From an uncultured Pseudomonadota bacterium (GTDB lineage Bacteria > Pseudomonadota > Gammaproteobacteria > Burkholderiales > Rhodocyclaceae): 6,835 bases of DNA. Position 1 is the first letter of the stretch; each line of letters begins with the position of its first letter. The stretch covers positions 1 through 6,835 of the forward strand of contig CAJAHZ010000462.1 of the NCBI GenBank assembly GCA_903939665.1. Direction: 5' to 3'. Below the pieces are notes generated by a model that worked only from the letters and a program-made list of their open reading frames with translations, was not told the DNA's origin and ran no database searches. Below, piece after piece: positions 1 to 6,757 of the stretch. The position numbers and the translations under genes were made by a program.

Positions 1-2
1 CG

Positions 3-89
3 GCGCTCGAGCATCGTCACGTTGCGCCCCATATTTATGAAACCGCGCTCGAAGCGCTTGCTGTTCTTGAAGAAAAAAGCGCAGACTGA
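3..89 (+). CDS. Possible C-terminal end of an upstream gene (unrecognised)
   Basis: An open frame enters from the left edge and stops at TGA 87-89, encoding 28 residues that begin ALEHRHVAPHIYE and end VLEEKSAD. It looks like an acidic, amphipathic helical protein tail, and the first codon position is rich in G, as in real coding DNA. I do not recognise the family. Two alternatives remain. The +1 frame is open to TAG at 118-120 and has higher G/C at third positions, but gives an odd basic peptide. A minus-strand gene could start at ATG 32-30 (MGRNVTMLER) and leave the window. The stretch is too short to decide. Confidence 0.35.
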   Translation, partial: ALEHRHVAPHIYETALEALAVLEEKSAD

Positions 90-122
90 CACTTCAAGTC
101 GCAGGAATTACAGCCGTTAGGT

Positions 123-160
123 CCTGTTGAACAGGGATTCAAGATATTACTAAAGTAATA
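123..160. promoter_or_regulatory. Two small palindromes in the chemoreceptor leader (candidate operators)
   Basis: CCTGTT-G-AACAGG (123-135) is a perfect 6-bp inverted repeat around one base. TATTAC-TAAA-GTAATA (145-160) is a perfect 6-bp inverted repeat around four bases. Their centres lie about 23-24 bp apart, roughly two helical turns, in an AT-rich stretch unlike the surrounding DNA. TACAAT at 159-164 matches five of six bases of a sigma70 -10 box, but no good -35 box sits 16-18 bp upstream. Symmetry and position suggest binding sites for a dimeric regulator. The first palindrome could instead be a weak terminator stem for the upstream gene, although no T-run follows it. Confidence 0.3.
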
Positions 161-209
161 CAATAAAAACATTCGATCAGTCGATGGATCAGATAATGGA
201 GGAGACGCC

Positions 210-1850
210 ATGAACTCTGGAACCGGAATGTCCTTGCGCACCAAGTTGGTCGGCCTCACCGTTGCGACGGTGATAGCGCTTTGCGTACTGTTTGCAGTCG
301 TTCTGTCCAGCGAGAAAAGCCAATTGCTTGCTGACCGTCAGGACAAGATACGCAATGTCGTCGAAGTCGCGACCGGCGTACTCGAAAACTTTCACCGCCT
401 GGAGAAATCCGGCAAGCTCACGCGCGAAGAGGCGCAGGCGCAGGCGAAGGAAACCTTGCGCGGATTGCGCTACGACAAGGCCGAGTATTTCTGGATCAAC
501 GACATGCACCCCGTATCGGTCATGCACCCGATCAAGCCAGAACTCGAAGGCAAGGATCAAACCAGCAATATCGACAAGACGGGCAAGGCGCTGTACGTCG
601 AATTTGTCAAAACTGTCAAAGCCAATGGCGCGGGCTTCGTCGATTACTACTGGACGAAACCGGGCTCGGATGCCGTTGTGCCAAAAATCTCCTACGTCAA
701 AGGCTTCGAGCCTTGGGGCTGGATTGTTGGCAGCGGAATCTACATCGACGACGTTGATGCAATCTTCCATCAGAACGCGATGAAATTCCTGGTTTGGGGG
801 CTGTTGATCGGCGGCTTCATTGCCATTTCGCTGACACTGGTCAGCCGCAATCTCATCAAAACACTGGGCGGCGACCCCCAATACGCCTCGCTAATCACCC
901 GCCGCATTGCGGCCGGCGACTTGACCGCCGAGGTAAATTGCGCCACCGGAGACACCACCAGCGTTCTGGCCGGCATGAAAGAAATGCAGCAAACGCTGCG
1001 CATGATGATCGAAGAAATCGTGCGCGGCGCGGAACAACTCTCCTCTTCCTCCAACGATTTGCTGCACGCCTCGGAAGAGGTCGTCATGCGTTCGCGTCAG
1101 CAGAGCGAATCCGCATCGTCGATGGCGGCTGCCGTTGAGGAAATGACGGTGAGCATTGACCAGGTTTCCGAAAACGCCCGGGAAGCGCACAACATCACGG
1201 TGCAGGCGAGCGACCTTTCCAAAGCAGGCACCAAAGTCATTCAGAGCGCCGCAACCGAAATGCACAAAATTTCGGATGCCGTGCAATCTTCGTCGGCGAT
1301 CATTGAGGATCTCGGACGCCAGTCCGACCAGATCACCTCAATCGTCAACACGATCAAGGAGATTGCTGACCAGACCAACCTGCTGGCGCTCAACGCCGCC
1401 ATCGAAGCCGCGCGCGCGGGTGAGCAAGGCAGAGGCTTTGCCGTCGTTGCCGACGAAGTGCGCAAGCTGGCCGAACGCACCACCCTGTCTACCGCCGAAA
1501 TCGCCGGCATGGTCAGCAAGATCCAGAACGGCACGCGCAGCGCTGTCGACAGCATGCAAACCGGTGTCCAGCAGGCCAGCAAGGGGGTCGATCTCGCCAG
1601 CCAGGCCGGGGCCTCGATCAACGAAATTCACGAGGGCTCGACACGCGTCATGGACGTCGTGAACAGCATCTCGGATTCGATCCGCGAACAGGGAACGGTG
1701 TCCAGCGAAATTGCCAAGAACATCGAGCGGATCGCCCAGATGTCCGAAGAGAGCGCCAACGCTGTTCAGCACACCACCGATGCGGCACGCCATCTGCAAC
1801 AGCTATCTACGGCGCTGCACAACTCGGTCAGCCGCTTCAAACTCGGCTGA
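210..1850 (+). CDS. Methyl-accepting chemotaxis protein with periplasmic sCache_2-type sensor
   Basis: Inner-membrane chemoreceptor, 546 residues, that would report a periplasmic ligand to the CheA/CheW kinase complex. TM1 lies at about residues 12-32 and TM2 at about 192-211. Between them is a single-Cache domain of the sCache_2 type, seen in YFWINDMHPV (93-102), HPIKPELEGKD (106-116), GFVDYYW (142-148) and PWGWIVGSGIYIDDVDA (168-184). A HAMP linker follows at about 212-265, then a long helical signalling domain. The conserved cytoplasmic tip is EIADQTNLLALNAAIEAARAG (positions 384-404) followed by EQGRGFAVVADEVRKLAER (405-423). Glu/Gln/Ala/Ser-rich stretches on both sides are candidate methylation regions. 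The protein ends in SRFKLG, with no NWETF-like CheR tether. The start is well supported by GGAGG at 198-202, seven bases before ATG. ATG 228 is a weaker alternative. The ligand cannot be read from sequence; many sCache receptors bind small organic acids. The gene stands alone, with no che gene in the window. Confidence 0.96.
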   Translation: MNSGTGMSLRTKLVGLTVATVIALCVLFAVVLSSEKSQLLADRQDKIRNVVEVATGVLENFHRLEKSGKLTREEAQAQAKETLRGLRYDKAEYFWINDMHPVSVMHPIKPELEGKDQTSNIDKTGKALYVEFVKTVKANGAGFVDYYWTKPGSDAVVPKISYVKGFEPWGWIVGSGIYIDDVDAIFHQNAMKFLVWGLLIGGFIAISLTLVSRNLIKTLGGDPQYASLITRRIAAGDLTAEVNCATGDTTSVLAGMKEMQQTLRMMIEEIVRGAEQLSSSSNDLLHASEEVVMRSRQQSESASSMAAAVEEMTVSIDQVSENAREAHNITVQASDLSKAGTKVIQSAATEMHKISDAVQSSSAIIEDLGRQSDQITSIVNTIKEIADQTNLLALNAAIEAARAGEQGRGFAVVADEVRKLAERTTLSTAEIAGMVSKIQNGTRSAVDSMQTGVQQASKGVDLASQAGASINEIHEGSTRVMDVVNSISDSIREQGTVSSEIAKNIERIAQMSEESANAVQHTTDAARHLQQLSTALHNSVSRFKLG

Positions 1851-1877
1851 ACAAGCCCGCTGAAAACCGCCTGACAA

Positions 1878-1904
1878 GGTGAAGGAGCCAACGGCTCTTT
1901 CACC
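1878..1904. terminator. Hairpin between convergent genes, probable bidirectional terminator
   Basis: Bases 1878-1889 (GGTGAAGGAGCC) pair with 1893-1904 (GGCTCTTTCACC) to give a 12-bp stem with a single G-U wobble on the + strand and a three-base AAC loop. It sits 28 bp after the chemoreceptor stop and 64 bp beyond the patatin-gene stop on the other strand, so it can serve both. Neither flank has a proper U-tract (CCTTCG on +, TTGTCAGG on -), so it may act as an intrinsic terminator of modest strength or as a 3'-end stabilising stem. A 9-bp inverted repeat (ACCGCCTGA at 1866-1874 and TCAGGCGGT at 1941-1949) flanks it and could extend the structure. Confidence 0.6.
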
Positions 1905-1967
1905 CCTTCGACGCACGCAATGATCTGCGCCGCGTTCAGTTCAGGCGGTCGGTCAACAACCCGAAGT

Positions 1968-4202
1968 TCAAAACGGCCTGCCCAGATAGAAATAGAAATT
2001 GCTGTTGCCGTCCTGTGCGCGCCCGTACCCCAGGTAGACCGGCCCGACCGGGCTGTCTGCCGCGACAAAAATACTTGCCGATTTCAGCACCCCGTCCGGA
2101 TTGCCCGGCACCAGCGGATGGCCGACCTTGCCCACTTCCAGCGAAATGCCGCCGTAGGCCCCCTCCAGCAAGGTCCCGCGCATGATGCGGTGGTAATACA
2201 TGAGCCGCCCGTATTGCATTTTCTCTCCGAGCAACTGGCCGGTCGCGTAGCCTGACTGTTGCAGGAAACCGCCCCACTGGAACTGATCGTAGCGCGGCAA
2301 GTGATCCGAGCCGACCCTGCCCCCCGCCTTCAGGGAAAAGTTCAACGTGTGTTCACCAAACGAATAGGCAGCAACGCCGTCGGCATCCCACTTGGTGTAG
2401 TTATTATCGGCACCGAGCCCATGATTCGAGTTGTACACGTTCAGCCCGGCGCGCCAACCCGAGCGAGGAAAATGCACACTATCGAGTTGGTCGAGAACAA
2501 GCCGTGCCCGATACGCCGCTTCTGCGACGCTGTCCTCGCCCGGCGACAGCGTTTGCGGCCCGGTATCCAGCTTCGGTTTGCGCACGCCGCCCAACACGCC
2601 GAGCCGCAACTCGCCATAGCGGGCAAACTGGGTGCCGACATCCACACCGGCAAGCGCGGAGTTCATTTCATAGCGCGCGATTCGATCGTCCTTCTGGAAC
2701 AGGGTCGCAGAGCGACGTTCAATGCCCGCGTGGGGCGCGATGAAGAAAGAACCCTGTGCGTTGAGCGGCTGGTAGAACTCGGTTCTCAGGCTGCTGGTAT
2801 GGCCAATCTGCAGATCGGTCCGCCACTCGGCGCCAAGCGAGTTAAGCCAGGTCTTGCGATAGCTGGCGAGGAGGTTGAAGTAGGCATCGCCGCTGAAATC
2901 GCTCGACAGACCCAAGCCGAAACGCAGGTAGTCCGGGCCCCACGATTTCTCGACAGCATCGACCGCCAGCACCCGCCGGCCCGGCTCCTCGAGAAAGCGA
3001 TAGTTCACGTGTTCAAAATCGCCAGTGCCGTAGATGCGGCGCATATCCTTGTTGAGCGTCTCCTGGTCGATCGGCTGGCCAGCTCGGGTTTCCATGACCT
3101 TGCGCGCGGACTCGGGATTGACATGCCGCATCTTCTCAAAGCGAATTTCATCGACCGGCCTCAAGTCGGGGGCCACGACAGCCGTCTGTCGCTCGCGTAG
3201 CGCGGCGTATTCCGCATCCGGGATGGAGAGCCGCGCAAGTTGCTCGGCCACCTTGCGCGCCGCCGGCTCGCCGAGCGGCGCGATCTTCATCAAATGGTCG
3301 AAATCGCCGGTCGAATAATCACCCAGTTCCGGCGAAATAAGAATATCAGTGGATCTCAGCGCGGCAATCGACTCCTGGACGTTTTGCTCGGTCAGGATGC
3401 TGAGCATCTGTCCGGCAACACCAAGGATTCCGCCTAACTCTTCACGCTTGAGCAAGGGTGTGCCGACGTTCACCGCAATGATGACATCAGCGCCGAGAGC
3501 GAGTGCGGTCTGCACCGGCAGATTGCTGGTCAGCATGCCATCCACCAATATTTTGCCGTCGAACTCGGCCGGCGCAACGGCGCCCGGCACCGACATGCTG
3601 GCCCGCATGACGTTGGCGAGCTCGCCATCGCTAAAAATGACGGCCTTGCCGGTCACCAGATCGGTCGCTACGGCACGAAAAGGAATGGGCAGGTTGTCAA
3701 AATTGTAATAGCCCTTCGCCTTGGCCAGTCGGCGCAGCACCGTTTCAAGCTGTACGCCGGTAACCAGTCCTTTGCCGAGCCTGATTTTGCCACCACCGAT
3801 GCCCACCTCCGGGCCAAAAAAAATCCCGTAGTCATCCTGCTTGCGGCGCATCGACAGCTCCTGGCGCGGCGGCGCTTCCTTGAACAGCAGCTCGGTCGAG
3901 ATCCCCTCGATGATTTTCTCCATCTCCGGGGTGGACGTACCCGTGGCATAGGCGGCACCGACCAGTGCGCCCATGCTGGTTCCGACGATGCAGTCAATCG
4001 GCACGCGGTACGTTTCGAGAACCTTGAGCACGCCGACGTGGGCCGCGCCCCGCGCGCCGCCACCGGAAAGCACCAGGCAGATTTTCGGTCGCGTGGCGCT
4101 GGCCGCAGGTCTCGCCAACTCATCGCCACTGGCCGCTAGCGGGGCGGCAAACGCCAGCCATAAAGCGATGATAGCGGGCCCACGGAGGCATTTGATTTTC
4201 AT
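1968..4202 (-). CDS. Patatin-like phospholipase with POTRA and outer-membrane beta-barrel (PlpD/type Vd family)
   Basis: A 744-residue exported protein predicted to hydrolyse acyl-ester bonds of phospholipids. A signal peptide covers about residues 1-25, with cleavage near LAAS. The patatin domain spans about 40-330: oxyanion loop SGGGARG (46-52), nucleophile elbow GTSMG with Ser76, and catalytic Asp221 in DGM, where DGG or DGA is usual. GKGLVTG (144-150) is also typical. Residues about 346-417 look like one POTRA-type domain (DEIRFEKMRHVNPE at its start). From about 425 to the end, alternating strands form a BamA/Omp85-like barrel closing on aromatic FYFYLGRPF with a terminal Phe. This order matches Pseudomonas PlpD and Fusobacterium FplA, where the lipase is displayed or secreted by its own barrel. 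The dyad and both ends look intact, so an active enzyme is expected. The start ATG overlaps the stop of the upstream DUF4105 gene as ATGA, with GGGA as a weak ribosome site seven to eight bases upstream, so translation is probably coupled. Substrate and surface location are inferred. Confidence 0.94.
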   Translation of the reverse strand: MKIKCLRGPAIIALWLAFAAPLAASGDELARPAASATRPKICLVLSGGGARGAAHVGVLKVLETYRVPIDCIVGTSMGALVGAAYATGTSTPEMEKIIEGISTELLFKEAPPRQELSMRRKQDDYGIFFGPEVGIGGGKIRLGKGLVTGVQLETVLRRLAKAKGYYNFDNLPIPFRAVATDLVTGKAVIFSDGELANVMRASMSVPGAVAPAEFDGKILVDGMLTSNLPVQTALALGADVIIAVNVGTPLLKREELGGILGVAGQMLSILTEQNVQESIAALRSTDILISPELGDYSTGDFDHLMKIAPLGEPAARKVAEQLARLSIPDAEYAALRERQTAVVAPDLRPVDEIRFEKMRHVNPESARKVMETRAGQPIDQETLNKDMRRIYGTGDFEHVNYRFLEEPGRRVLAVDAVEKSWGPDYLRFGLGLSSDFSGDAYFNLLASYRKTWLNSLGAEWRTDLQIGHTSSLRTEFYQPLNAQGSFFIAPHAGIERRSATLFQKDDRIARYEMNSALAGVDVGTQFARYGELRLGVLGGVRKPKLDTGPQTLSPGEDSVAEAAYRARLVLDQLDSVHFPRSGWRAGLNVYNSNHGLGADNNYTKWDADGVAAYSFGEHTLNFSLKAGGRVGSDHLPRYDQFQWGGFLQQSGYATGQLLGEKMQYGRLMYYHRIMRGTLLEGAYGGISLEVGKVGHPLVPGNPDGVLKSASIFVAADSPVGPVYLGYGRAQDGNSNFYFYLGRPF

Positions 4203-5269
4203 TGTTGATTCCCGATGGATGACGAGCGTGGCGAATCCGAAATGGCATCGGGCGCGATCACCGACTTCTCCCGGATGCGCCGCGAGAAGTCCGCTGCATT
4301 GCCGGCTGCCTGCGCACGCGGATTGATGTAGGCCTGCTGCCGGAGCTCGGAGAATGGCATCCCCCTACCCTCCAGCCGCCCGTGTTGATAGAGAAACTCG
4401 GGCACATAGCCGCTCGCAAGAATTTTCCAGCTGAACGGCAGATGCGTCGGGTTAACCCGGGAATTCAACCAGATATTGGTCGTGCAGTTGGTTGTCAGGG
4501 TGTTATAGAACTCGGGTGTCACATTCAGCGCATTGATCCGCTCCATGTACTCGAGAAACAGTCGCCGGCCATTCTCGATCGGGGCAGCTGACCGGTAAAC
4601 GTAAACGTCTTCCGGCGGCTGCCGGCGATAGTTGGTGCGCAGACGGATCACGTCACGCTCATCGGCGACGACGTAATAGAGCTCGTATTGGCGAAAGAAA
4701 CCTTTGATCGTCGAATAGTCCTCACCCTTCTCCTTGCGGGTCTCGATCGAAATCGCGAGATGCTCGCCATCGGCAAAAGCAAAGCTGAGAAAAACATGTG
4801 CAATGGCCGGCCCCATCCAGTAAACGGCCACCAGATCGACGCCTTCCAGCTTGCGCAGGTCAAAGCGCTTGTCATAGTAGGCCGGGGTGTAGTCGGTCTC
4901 GCTGCGGTAGTCGAAGTTGCGAATGTTATGTACGGTCACGATGTCGCCTTCGATCGTCGCCCTGGGCAGAATCGCCACGTCCGTTTGCCAGTCGCGCTCG
5001 TTCGACGGCTCGCTGCCGCGCCACCAGAGCAGCACCACGGCGAACAGCACGATATAGACGGCAAGGGCACGCCAGCGCCGGAAAAACAGCGCCAGCAATG
5101 CGGCCAGCGAAACGAGCGCAAATGCGCCGGCCAGAGCGCTGCGCACGGCATCGTCAGACGATCCTGAATAGAAGAGAGCGAGAACGCCCCAGCTACCCGC
5201 CACCAAGGTCAGCAAGGCAAGCAGAAGCAAGCCTGAAGCTGCGGCGACTCGCGGCGCAATGCTGCTCAT
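4199..5269 (-). CDS. DUF4105 / Lnb N-terminal-domain-like inner-membrane protein
   Basis: A 356-residue protein with three predicted hydrophobic helices (about 8-33, 43-62, 66-83) followed by a soluble domain, probably periplasmic. The domain carries the DUF4105 (Lnb_N) signature: NFDYRSETDYTP (118-129), WMGPAIAHVFLSF (151-163), ISIETRKEKGE (173-183), FFRQYELYYVVADERD (191-206) and TTNCTTNIW (259-267). His158 and Cys262 are the candidate catalytic His/Cys pair of this NlpC/P60-like fold. In Enterococcus, Lnb moves an acyl chain to the N-terminus of lipoproteins; whether this proteobacterial form does the same is unknown. The tail after about 315 is polar and probably disordered. The start is uncertain. 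I chose ATG 5269 because it sits directly before the first helix, but it has no clear Shine-Dalgarno site. ATG 5344 or TTG 5365 would add a very basic extension of 25 or 32 residues. It is first in a two-gene unit, overlapping the patatin gene by four bases. Confidence 0.88.
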   Translation of the reverse strand: MSSIAPRVAAASGLLLLALLTLVAGSWGVLALFYSGSSDDAVRSALAGAFALVSLAALLALFFRRWRALAVYIVLFAVVLLWWRGSEPSNERDWQTDVAILPRATIEGDIVTVHNIRNFDYRSETDYTPAYYDKRFDLRKLEGVDLVAVYWMGPAIAHVFLSFAFADGEHLAISIETRKEKGEDYSTIKGFFRQYELYYVVADERDVIRLRTNYRRQPPEDVYVYRSAAPIENGRRLFLEYMERINALNVTPEFYNTLTTNCTTNIWLNSRVNPTHLPFSWKILASGYVPEFLYQHGRLEGRGMPFSELRQQAYINPRAQAAGNAADFSRRIREKSVIAPDAISDSPRSSSIGNQQ

Positions 5270-5506
5270 GAGCGACAGACTTTTTTTGCTGCGTGCATTC
5301 CCCAGCCCCCTCCGCTTGACTGTCAGGCCGTGCCCTCTTGGCATCGAGCCCCTAGCGATCGCCAATTACAACAACAAGGATAACGAGCCAGCTCAACGGG
5401 TGATATTGGGCTTTGGTCCAATCGCCCATCCGCTTTCGATCGCCTACATTTAGAGGCAACGCGCTTTTCGCTCGGCAAGGCATCAAAAACCTGACATGGA
5501 GCAAGC
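5270..5506. promoter_or_regulatory. Divergent intergenic region, presumed to hold both promoters
   Basis: This 237-bp gap separates the start of the minus-strand DUF4105/patatin pair from the start of the plus-strand DUF3300 gene, so promoters for both should lie here. I see no convincing pair of boxes. TTGACT at 5316-5321 resembles a -35 box for the + strand but has only TGGCAT at the right distance; TACATT at 5445-5450 resembles a -10 box without a partner. Other structure includes the palindrome GCGATCGC (5355-5362), ATTGG...CCAAT arms (5405-5409 and 5418-5422), and a run of seven T (5281-5287) just upstream of the chosen DUF4105 start. GGAG at 5498-5501 is the ribosome site of the DUF3300 gene. 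Confidence 0.35.
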
Positions 5507-6748
5507 ATGACAACCCATTTTCTCCCGGCAATCGCCGCGGGCAGCCGCTCTCGATGGCTGGCGATCACGGCAGCGCTTGTCGTGTTCGTATTCTCAACGG
5601 GGGTATCCGCGCAAGCGCCTGCTGCACCGGGCGGTGGGGCAGGCGCGCCGTCAGGCGCTGAACTCGGCAAACTCGTCGACCGCATCGCACTCTACCCGGA
5701 CGACCTGATCGCCATCATCCTGCCGGCCGCCACAAACCCCTTGCAGCTGGTACAGGCGGATCGTTATCTCGAAAAACGAAAAACCAGCCCGACCCTCCCG
5801 GTCGACGAAAAATGGGACGAGGCAGTAAAGGCGCTGCTCAACTATCCCGAGGTCGTCAAGAGCATGAGCAGCGACCTGGACTGGACAGCCGCGCTCGGTG
5901 AGGCCGTTGTCGCTGACCAGGGCGCAGTGCTGGAAGCGATCCAGGCATTCCGCCGCAAAACGCAGGCGGCAGGCAATCTGAAGAGCGACGCCAAGCAGGT
6001 CGTCGTGATCGAGAAAGAAGTCATCAAGATCGTGCCCGCCGATCCGCAGGTCATCTACGTGCCGCAGTACAACCCGAGTAGCGTGGTTGTCTACGGGGGG
6101 TATTCTTCCTGGGGCTACTACCCGGCGCCCTACCCCGTTTACTACTATCCGTACCCCCCGGGGGCGGCCTTCGCCACCGGCCTGATCTGGGGGGCTGCCA
6201 TTTCGGCGGCATGGAGCGGCGGTCATTATGTCGCCCACTACGGTGGCTACGGCGGCACGGCCAACATCAACGTAAATCGCAACGTCAACATCAATACCGG
6301 CAACATCAATCGACCCGGCACACCAAGCCAGCTGCCCGCCGGCGGCTCAACGCAGTGGAAGGCAAACAAGCAGCCAGGACAGGTCAGCAACACCATCGGC
6401 AAAACCCCATCGTCGCGGGTCGGCTATGCGGCGCCGGGCAGCGGCTCCCGACCCGCCGCAGCGGAACGACCTTCAACAACGCCAAGCAGTCGCGGCGCCA
6501 GCGCGTCGCCGCGCGACACAGCGGGCGGCGCCTTCGGTGGATATGCTTCTGGACGCGACACCCAGATGGACAGTTCACGCGGTGCCGCGAGCCGTGGCTC
6601 GATGTCGTCCCGCAGCGCGCACCCGGGCGCGTCGGCGGGAACTACGCGCCAGACGCCAAGTGGCGGCGCCCGCAGTGGTGGCAGCCGCAGTGGTGGCAGC
6701 CGCAGTGGTGGCGGCCACGGCGGCGGTGGCCGGGGCGGTCGCCGCTAG
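5507..6748 (+). CDS. Secreted DUF3300 domain protein with Gly/Ser/Arg-rich tail
   Basis: A 413-residue exported protein of unknown function. Residues 1-35 form a signal peptide with an Arg-containing n-region, hydrophobic core WLAITAALVVFVF and cleavage after VSA. The DUF3300 domain covers about 50-240: LVDRIALYPDDLIAIILPAAT (positions 56-76), LDWTAALGEAV (124-134), and VIKIVPADPQVIYVPQYNP (172-190). A Tyr/Pro-rich stretch (196-218) then leads into a Gly/Ala-rich hydrophobic segment (219-236) that could insert in or pack against a membrane. Next comes NINVNRNVNINTGNIN (253-268), a short Asn-alternating repeat. Residues 270-413 are low-complexity Ser/Gly/Arg/Ala/Pro and end GGGGRGGRR, very basic and probably disordered. 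Start ATG 5507 has GGAG five bases upstream. The family occurs in Proteobacteria, but no biochemical role is known to me. The gene is divergent from the DUF4105/patatin pair and is followed closely by another frame. Confidence 0.92.
   Translation: MTTHFLPAIAAGSRSRWLAITAALVVFVFSTGVSAQAPAAPGGGAGAPSGAELGKLVDRIALYPDDLIAIILPAATNPLQLVQADRYLEKRKTSPTLPVDEKWDEAVKALLNYPEVVKSMSSDLDWTAALGEAVVADQGAVLEAIQAFRRKTQAAGNLKSDAKQVVVIEKEVIKIVPADPQVIYVPQYNPSSVVVYGGYSSWGYYPAPYPVYYYPYPPGAAFATGLIWGAAISAAWSGGHYVAHYGGYGGTANINVNRNVNINTGNINRPGTPSQLPAGGSTQWKANKQPGQVSNTIGKTPSSRVGYAAPGSGSRPAAAERPSTTPSSRGASASPRDTAGGAFGGYASGRDTQMDSSRGAASRGSMSSRSAHPGASAGTTRQTPSGGARSGGSRSGGSRSGGGHGGGGRGGRR
6671..6715 (+). repeat. Three tandem 15-bp units inside the DUF3300 tail
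   Basis: CGCAGTGGTGGCAGC occurs at 6671-6685 and again, identically, at 6686-6700. A third copy at 6701-6715 differs by one base (GGC for AGC at the last codon). Each unit encodes Arg-Ser-Gly-Gly-Ser (the last Arg-Ser-Gly-Gly-Gly). Because the unit is a multiple of three, a gain or loss by slippage would lengthen or shorten the basic tail without breaking the frame. Confidence 0.9.
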
Positions 6749-6757
6749 GGGATGACC

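Noticed and set aside
151..179. Possible FliA (sigma28) promoter, TAAA followed by a CGAT-containing element
   Set aside because: The spacing is about two bases too long and the second element (TTCGATCA) matches GCCGATAA only in its core, so it is not reported as a promoter.
189..881. Minus-strand open frame (230 codons) opposite the chemoreceptor sensor domain
   Set aside because: It lies antisense to the conserved sCache region, has no recognisable motif, and is explained by codon bias on the coding strand.
2259..3200. Long + strand open frame (313 codons) opposite the patatin gene
   Set aside because: It is antisense to a clear PlpD-family coding region, and its translation shows no recognisable domain. 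Long antisense frames are common opposite GC-rich genes.
5355..5362. GCGATCGC palindrome as a regulatory site
   Set aside because: A single 8-bp palindrome in GC-rich DNA is expected by chance and has no supporting context.
5651..6238. Minus-strand open frame (195 codons) opposite the DUF3300 domain
   Set aside because: It mirrors a conserved coding region and carries no family signature.
6671..6715. Short tandem repeats as a CRISPR-like or mobile-element signal
   Set aside because: The units are contiguous, lack spacers and are in frame within a coding region, so they are a coding microsatellite.
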